DNA of 64,000 nucleotides from Vibrio sp. ES.051 (GTDB lineage Bacteria; Pseudomonadota; Gammaproteobacteria; Enterobacterales; Vibrionaceae): NCBI RefSeq assembly GCF_002563795.1, contig NZ_PDJL01000004.1, positions 1,116,001 through 1,180,000 on the forward strand, given 5' to 3'. Position numbers and translations under genes: made by a program. Every line of letters begins with the position of its first letter. Position 1 is the stretch's first letter. Positions 58,907 to 64,000 of this stretch are shown piece after piece. The notes beneath the pieces are model-generated. The model did not search any database, was not told where the DNA came from, and saw only the letters and a program-made list of their open reading frames with translations.

Positions 58907-60244
58907 ATGTACGAAACGAAGTTAGATGCGTTAGTGCAACGCTATTTTAATCACCTTGAACGTCAGTTGACGGTTTCGGCTGGGTCGGTATTGATTGAGC
59001 AAGCGGGTTACAACGAGCGTTTGTATTACGTATTGTCGGGCGAGTTGGCCGGTTATTATGCCGATGATGAACAAAAGCCGATTCAAGTGTTCTCTGCGTC
59101 TCAAGGTGCGTTTATCGGTGTGCATAGTTTCTTTTCAGGAACATGGACTGCATCATCGACGGTCATTGCGCAAACAGATGTCGAGCTAGCATGGATAGAG
59201 CGTGATACGCCCGCGATAGAAGAAGATAAATATGGCCCTTTGACCACGCAGTTTATGACGGTGATGGTGAATGAGCTATCGCGTCGTCAGCGCCGAGCAA
59301 TGCAGGAGGCGCTGGCTAAAGAAGAAGCATTACAAAAGCTACATACCGCTGAACAAATGACGACATTAGGTCAGCTCGCTGCTGGTATTGCGCATGAGCT
59401 TAATAATGCAATTGGTGTGGTGAGCAGTAAATCCCAGCGCTTGGAGTCAGTGATTATGGAATTGCTGGAAGAGGTCCACCCAGAAGCCAGCCAGTTCTTT
59501 GATTTCGGATTAATGCAAGGGCAGAAGGTGTCCTCGAGTGAAGCGAGAAAGCGAGGCCGTCACTTCGAGAAATATTATGGTTTACCTAAAGACTTAGCAC
59601 GAGATCTCGCGCGTGCAGTTCCAAATAATAGCCTTTCTGAACATTGGCTAAAAAGGCCAGAGGAAGCGATTCGGTTTTGGCAGATGGGCCGAGATCTTCA
59701 CGATCTGCGTATCGCATCAAAACATACAGTCGGCATTGTTCGTTCAGTAAAGCAGCTTGGCAGAACCGATATCGATCTAGATGAAGCTTTTAACATTAAC
59801 GATTCCATCAATCGGGCGCTTGCTTTGTTGCAAAGTGATTTGAGGCGAGTGAGTGTTCGTTTTAGTCCAGCGGAGCTACCGACATTTGTTGGGTCTCAAA
59901 CCGAATTGGTGCAAGTTTGGGTCAATATCTTGAAGAATGCATGCGATGCACTGGGAGAGAGTGATGAGCCTGGTATTGAAATTCATACCAGAGAGAGTAA
60001 AGGCAAGGTTTTGGTTACTATTGCCAATAACGGTCCCGAAATCGATGAAGCCACACGCAGAAAAATCTTCCGACCCAACTTCACCACGAAAAAAGGCGGA
60101 TTGTCGTTTGGGTTAGGGCTGGGGTTATCGATTGTTAAACGCATCATAGCCGGATATAACGGTTCAATTGTGGTAAAGAGCGATAGCGACAAAACTATTT
60201 TTAGAATCAAGTTACCAGTAGAGGATGAACATGGAGAAGCTTAA
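58907..60244 (+). CDS. Histidine kinase with cyclic-nucleotide-binding-like sensor
   Basis: 445 residues. A CRP/CNB-like beta-roll sensor (about 5-110; YYVLSGELAGYY and GAFIGVHSFFSGTWTASSTV), then a dimerisation helix with H163 in AAGIAHELNNAIG, a long insert (about 175-265) before the second helix (RIASKHTVGIVRSVKQLGR), and a HATPase domain with N-box ILKNACDALG, F-box FRPNFTTK and G2 FGLGLGLS. No membrane segment, so soluble. It should phosphorylate the regulator encoded in the overlap. Sensor input could be a nucleotide or the transporter itself; both are inference. Confidence 0.88.
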   Translation: MYETKLDALVQRYFNHLERQLTVSAGSVLIEQAGYNERLYYVLSGELAGYYADDEQKPIQVFSASQGAFIGVHSFFSGTWTASSTVIAQTDVELAWIERDTPAIEEDKYGPLTTQFMTVMVNELSRRQRRAMQEALAKEEALQKLHTAEQMTTLGQLAAGIAHELNNAIGVVSSKSQRLESVIMELLEEVHPEASQFFDFGLMQGQKVSSSEARKRGRHFEKYYGLPKDLARDLARAVPNNSLSEHWLKRPEEAIRFWQMGRDLHDLRIASKHTVGIVRSVKQLGRTDIDLDEAFNINDSINRALALLQSDLRRVSVRFSPAELPTFVGSQTELVQVWVNILKNACDALGESDEPGIEIHTRESKGKVLVTIANNGPEIDEATRRKIFRPNFTTKKGGLSFGLGLGLSIVKRIIAGYNGSIVVKSDSDKTIFRIKLPVEDEHGEA

Positions 60245-60704
60245 TTTAATTTGCGTTGATGACCAACGAGAGGTGTTAAGCGCGGTTCTACAAGATTTAG
60301 AGCCGTTAAGTCAGTGGTTAAATATTGAAGACTGTGAGTCTGCCGATGAAGTGCTTGAGTTGATGGATGAGTTAGATGCGGAAGGAGAAATGATAGCGTT
60401 GATCATTTCTGACCATGTGATGCCGGGTAAGACAGGGGTTGAGTTACTGACGGAGGTGTCAAAAGACAGCCGTTTTGTCCACACCCGAAAAGTGCTTCTT
60501 ACTGGACAAGCCACTCATAGTGATACCATCAATGCAATTAACTCGGCGGGGATTGACCGCTACTTTGAAAAACCGTGGCAAGCTAGCCAATTAGTTGAAT
60601 GCGTTAGAAACTTGGTGACACTATTCATTTTCGATATGGGATTGGATTACACGCAATACCATGAACACTTAGATCAAAGCGTGGTGTTTGAACGTCTACG
60701 TTAG
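60225..60704 (+). CDS. Single-domain response regulator
   Basis: 159 residues. Receiver domain with acidic pair D12-D13, phospho-acceptor D63 (IISDHVMPG), switch Thr in VLLTGQATHSD and Lys in FEKPW. The tail of about 35 residues has no DNA-binding or enzyme domain, so it acts by protein interaction. Overlaps the kinase gene by 20 bases. Likely partners: the kinase upstream and possibly the DASS transporter or another output protein encoded elsewhere. Confidence 0.88.
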   Translation: MNMEKLNLICVDDQREVLSAVLQDLEPLSQWLNIEDCESADEVLELMDELDAEGEMIALIISDHVMPGKTGVELLTEVSKDSRFVHTRKVLLTGQATHSDTINAINSAGIDRYFEKPWQASQLVECVRNLVTLFIFDMGLDYTQYHEHLDQSVVFERLR

Positions 60705-60729
60705 CCAAGGTTTGTCAGGTTGTTTTCGC

Positions 60730-60790
60730 CACAGCCACTTAGTTCTGAAGCCTACTTTTTAGAGAGGGCAGACAATTGAACGTGGCTGTG
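60730..60790. repeat. Inverted repeat between convergent genes
   Basis: CACAGCCAC (60730-60738) and GTGGCTGTG (60782-60790), 43 bases apart. Could form a long hairpin terminating both transcripts; the loop is long and no T run follows. Confidence 0.35.
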
Positions 60791-60807
60791 CGGAATATTA
60801 AGAGAAG

Positions 60808-62511
60808 TTAACTCAGTGAATAGCGACTAGCGCTCGCTACAGACAATGGCTTGGAGAACCAAAAACCTTGTAAATAGTCGACCCCCATATTAGCGAAAAA
60901 GTCATACATTTTTGCGTCTTCTATGCCCTCAATAACCACCTCAATATTGTTCTCCTGACACATTGTAATAAGAAACTTCAAATACTCTTGAGAAGAGCGA
61001 TTGGTCAGTGTTTTCCATGCCATCGACTTATCAATCTTTATTTGTGTCATTGGGAGATCGAAAAAGCTGTTTAATGAACTATAACCTGAGCCGAAATCAT
61101 CGAGTGAAAGCGCAAACCCTAGCTCTCTAAGTGTGCTCAAAGGTGCAATAGCCGTTTGGTTATTATCTAAAATGAAGGTTTCTGTTAGTTCTAATACAAT
61201 GGATTCTGGTGCTACGCCAGCTTTGTCTGCCATTGCTTTAATTTGTGCCGGAAATTCACTATTCATGAGCTGAAGGACAGAGACGTTAACGTTAACACGA
61301 ACCTGGTTCTGGTACCGTTCACGGTAGTTTTTGATGAACTGACAAGCCTTTTCGAACACTTGGTAGCCCAGTTCGACGATCAAACCTTTGTTCTCTGCGA
61401 CAGGAATAAACTCGTCTGGGTAAATTTCGCCAAACTCTTTACTACGCCAACGAATTAAAGACTCAAAACTGACCACTTCAGCATTTTTTGCATCAACGAT
61501 AGGTTGAAACTTAACGCTTAAGGTCTGGTTTTCTAGAGCGCTTTTCAGGCCCTGTTCGATGAAGAAGTATCGATCAACCGCATATCGCGTTTTTTCACTA
61601 TAAATAGCAACGCGATCTTTATTTTGCTCACGGGCGTACTGGCAGGTTCTTGCTGCTTTACGTAAGATCTCGTCAGCTGAGTGTGTTCGGTCGATACAAG
61701 GGTATAGCCCGATGCTTAGATTACTACCGAGGTACTGGCCTTCTTCAATCACGGCTTCATGGTAGGTTTGCTTAATGTTCTCGGCATAGCGCTGAAGGGT
61801 TTTTGTTGAGCATTCATCGTGAATTAAGATGGCGAAATCATCATCGTGTACTCGGTAAACGGAGCTATTCGGAGAGGGCAAATGACTCAGTGTTTGCAAT
61901 AACTTTTCAACCAGACCATCAACTAACTCGCTCCCATATTGATTGAGGTACGATTTTATTTCTTCAATTTGAATGTAGCAAATAGATGCGCAAGAGTCGG
62001 CAGCTCGTACACCATCTTCAATGTCGAGTAGGAGACGAGCACGGTTTGCCATTCCAGACGCATTGTCATGAAACGCGACTTGGTGGATGTAGCTTTCCAT
62101 CAGTTTTCGTTCAGAAATATCCCGATGGCTGCCCACCATATAGTGGCCATGTTCTGTTTCTTTTGTCATTGCCACGCCTTCTATCCAGACATATTGTCCA
62201 TTGGGTTTACGAAGGCGATAGGTGGTGGTGGCCCTAGTGTTATCCGTTTTGATATGAGCATCCACTCTTTTTGACAGTCTTTCTCGATCTAATGGATGCA
62301 CTAAATCTAGCCAGTGTTCGAGTTTGATCCGACCTGCACTGATACCAAACTGCTCATAAAAGCTTTTATTGTAAAAGGCCATGGTACCAAATTCATCCAT
62401 GTAGAAGAGACCTTCGTTGAATACATCAAAAATATGAATGAATCGTTCTTCAACGATTTTTAGGAACTCTCGGTCATTCTCTGAGGCATGCTGGTCAAAA
62501 CGGGTGGTCAA
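60808..62511 (-). CDS. PAS - degenerate GGDEF - EAL protein (probable c-di-GMP phosphodiesterase)
   Basis: About 567 residues from a TTG at 62511, which follows AGGAGG at ideal spacing (seven bases); an ATG at 62583 extends the frame 24 codons but has no site. PAS plus PAC (about 25-150), a GGDEF-like domain with HDDDF in place of the active-site motif and therefore probably inactive, and an EAL domain with ESLIR, ELTET, DDFGSGYSS, KIDKS and IEGIE, retaining the catalytic residues. Expected to degrade c-di-GMP in response to a PAS-bound signal. An insertion sequence lies just upstream and may have changed its promoter. Confidence 0.85.
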   Translation of the reverse strand: MTTRFDQHASENDREFLKIVEERFIHIFDVFNEGLFYMDEFGTMAFYNKSFYEQFGISAGRIKLEHWLDLVHPLDRERLSKRVDAHIKTDNTRATTTYRLRKPNGQYVWIEGVAMTKETEHGHYMVGSHRDISERKLMESYIHQVAFHDNASGMANRARLLLDIEDGVRAADSCASICYIQIEEIKSYLNQYGSELVDGLVEKLLQTLSHLPSPNSSVYRVHDDDFAILIHDECSTKTLQRYAENIKQTYHEAVIEEGQYLGSNLSIGLYPCIDRTHSADEILRKAARTCQYAREQNKDRVAIYSEKTRYAVDRYFFIEQGLKSALENQTLSVKFQPIVDAKNAEVVSFESLIRWRSKEFGEIYPDEFIPVAENKGLIVELGYQVFEKACQFIKNYRERYQNQVRVNVNVSVLQLMNSEFPAQIKAMADKAGVAPESIVLELTETFILDNNQTAIAPLSTLRELGFALSLDDFGSGYSSLNSFFDLPMTQIKIDKSMAWKTLTNRSSQEYLKFLITMCQENNIEVVIEGIEDAKMYDFFANMGVDYLQGFWFSKPLSVASASRYSLS

Positions 62512-62639
62512 GACATTTCCTCCTCGTACCATTTGGCACCATAGATGAGTGTGGGGTCGGATAACATACAGTTGATCCGTCATTCCGCAGCCAATTTCAG
62601 AATTAAAATAATGTGATCCAGTGATCGTTTACAACTGTT

Positions 62640-64000
62640 AGTGCGACAGACATCTTGACCGCGATCCCCAGTTTTGATCTATTACTGTTATTTAACGGTC
62701 ACTTATTATGTCTGCTGCTCAACCTGTCATTAAACGCCTAGACCACTTAGGGTTAATCGCTGCTTTCTGTCATGAAGTCGGTTTACCAGGCATTATTGAT
62801 CGCATCATTCCCAAATACTCGGATCACAACGTCTCACACGGCGATGCAGTCTTAGCAATGATTCTTAATGGTCTTGGCTTTCACAGTAGAACGCTGCATA
62901 TGTTCTCTGACTTCTTCGAGACGAAGCCTGTTGCCAAGTTGCTCGCTAAAGACATTGAAGCGCACCATTTAACTGACGATGTACTCGGACGTACGTTAGA
63001 TGCTTTATATGAAGCAGATGTGTCCGCACTTTATCAAGCGATTGCAGAGCATGTCGTTGATAAGCTTGGGCTTAAAGCAGACTCTGTCCACCTTGATATC
63101 ACGAGTTTTCATGTCGACGGTGAATACATCCAAGACGAAGATCTTAATGCCATCAAACTGGTAAAAGGCTACAGCCGAGACCACCGTCCAGAGCTAAATC
63201 AAGTGGTCCTTGAGTTGATTTGTGAAAACCAAGCCGGCCTACCTGTTTACATGCAAGCGCTCAGTGGCAACACCAATGATGCTAAGGCATTTTCAGAGGT
63301 CACTAAACGGCATATTCATTGCCTAAAGGCAGCTCAAAACAGTCGCTACTTCATCGCCGATGCCGCTCTATACACCGAGGAAAGCATTCGTTCACTGGAT
63401 GAGCAACAACAGAAGTTTATTACGCGTGTTCCAATGACCATTAAGTCAGCCAAAGAAGCCTTAATGAACCTTGAGCCAGAGCAGTTGAGCCGTATCGGCA
63501 ATGGTTACTCGGGTTGCTGGGTTGATGCTGACTATGGCTCGGTATCTCAGAAGTGGCTATTGGTTCATAGTGAACAAGCAACCAAGCGAGAAGAAGCAAC
63601 GTTCTATAAGAACTTAGACAAAAATATCACCAAAGAGCTGAAAGCACTGGGACAACTAATGAAAAAGAAGTTTGCTTGCGCAGTGGATGCCGAGCAAGCA
63701 ATGAGCGACTTCGCTAGCCAGTGTTATTTGCTTGGCTTTGCACAACCAACCATTGTTAAAGAGCCAATCTATTCAGGTCGCGGTCGGCCGAAGAAAGACG
63801 CAGAGCCAACGGGATACCACTATTTGATAGATGCTACGCCTTATACCGATCTAGAAAAAGTGAAGATGGCCAAGCTTAAAGTAGGTATGTTTATTCTCGC
63901 CACCAACGATACTGACTACGCCGATCTAACAATGGCTGCGTTACTTGAGCATTACAAGTCTCAGCAAAAGGTAGAGCGCGGATTTCGCTTCTTGAAGAGC
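62640..64000 (+). mobile_element. IS1634-type insertion sequence, right end beyond window
   Basis: The transposase gene below and its short leader. The left end cannot be fixed because the right inverted repeat is outside the window; it lies somewhere between about 62,590 and 62,660, probably near the CTGTTAGTGCGACAG segment. Confidence 0.7.
62708..64000 (+). CDS. IS1634-family transposase, 3' partial
   Basis: The frame is open from the ATG at 62708 to the last base, 431 codons with no stop. N-terminal helical domain (DUF4277-like, starting AAQPVIKRLDHLGLIAAF) and a DDE core: VHLDITSFHVDGEY (Asp), RYFIADAALYTEE (Asp) and KVERGFRFLK (Glu) at the very end. The family belongs to the IS4-related group. 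Ribosome-binding site weak. Divergent from the PAS-GGDEF-EAL gene. Confidence 0.9.
   Translation, partial: MSAAQPVIKRLDHLGLIAAFCHEVGLPGIIDRIIPKYSDHNVSHGDAVLAMILNGLGFHSRTLHMFSDFFETKPVAKLLAKDIEAHHLTDDVLGRTLDALYEADVSALYQAIAEHVVDKLGLKADSVHLDITSFHVDGEYIQDEDLNAIKLVKGYSRDHRPELNQVVLELICENQAGLPVYMQALSGNTNDAKAFSEVTKRHIHCLKAAQNSRYFIADAALYTEESIRSLDEQQQKFITRVPMTIKSAKEALMNLEPEQLSRIGNGYSGCWVDADYGSVSQKWLLVHSEQATKREEATFYKNLDKNITKELKALGQLMKKKFACAVDAEQAMSDFASQCYLLGFAQPTIVKEPIYSGRGRPKKDAEPTGYHYLIDATPYTDLEKVKMAKLKVGMFILATNDTDYADLTMAALLEHYKSQQKVERGFRFLKS

Overview
The window looks like ordinary core chromosome from a Vibrio species, probably the large chromosome of a Harveyi-clade relative. That is my inference from protein similarity, AT-leaning base use, and gene order recalled from V. 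cholerae (hut genes, hemerythrin-type diguanylate cyclase, pheST, ihfA, relV, tpm/purT/cdd, cob, btu). I see no prophage, integron, CRISPR array, rRNA or tRNA. The only clear mobile DNA is two insertion sequences, near 46-47 kb and at the right edge.

Layout. 0-4 kb: the 3' part of a ydiJ-like FAD/Fe-S oxidoreductase, a small membrane methyltransferase and a DUF3581 hot-dog-like protein. 4-10.6 kb: histidine degradation, hutIGUH on the minus strand, with its GntR-type repressor gene hutC upstream; a long inverted repeat overlaps the -10 of the hutI promoter. 10.8-12.5 kb: a Spo0M-like protein and an outer-membrane DUF3187 protein. 12.7-16.1 kb: thrS-infC-rpmI-rplT, with a thrS leader carrying two tRNA-Thr anticodon-arm look-alikes and an AUU-initiated infC. 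16-24.5 kb: ybjQ, a hemerythrin-GGDEF cyclase, pheST behind a Phe-rich leader ORF, an AEC permease, ihfA and the small alarmone synthetase relV.

24.8-33 kb: tpm, purT (PurR box), cdd (tandem CRP sites in a CytR-type arrangement), lrgAB, sbcB, a cystine symporter and a Rossmann-fold protein. 33.3-41.5 kb: the cobTSUC nucleotide-loop genes, an M3 oligopeptidase, astE, and the btuCD B12 importer. 41.5-45.2 kb: a MazG-like pyrophosphohydrolase, DUF1415, and a divergent MFS/LysR pair. 45.2-47.3 kb: an EAL phosphodiesterase gene split inside its EAL motif by an IS256-family element with a 9-bp target duplication.

47.5-51.3 kb: glutaredoxin-like protein, YgjP-like protease, rlmF, an orphan gene and a PepT-like peptidase. 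51.8-55.8 kb: the complete homogentisate pathway for tyrosine/phenylalanine (hppD-hmgA-fah-maiA). 55.9-60.7 kb: a DUF2726 membrane protein, a small secreted protein, and an operon of DASS transporter, CNB-like-sensor histidine kinase and single-domain response regulator. 60.8-64 kb: a PAS-GGDEF-EAL protein and an IS1634-type transposase cut by the window end.

The strongest unusual signals are regulatory: the thrS double anticodon-mimic operator, the nested hut operator, the cdd CRP pair and the pheS leader ORF. Two insertion sequences lie in or beside c-di-GMP genes, and the transporter/kinase/regulator operon is of unknown function.
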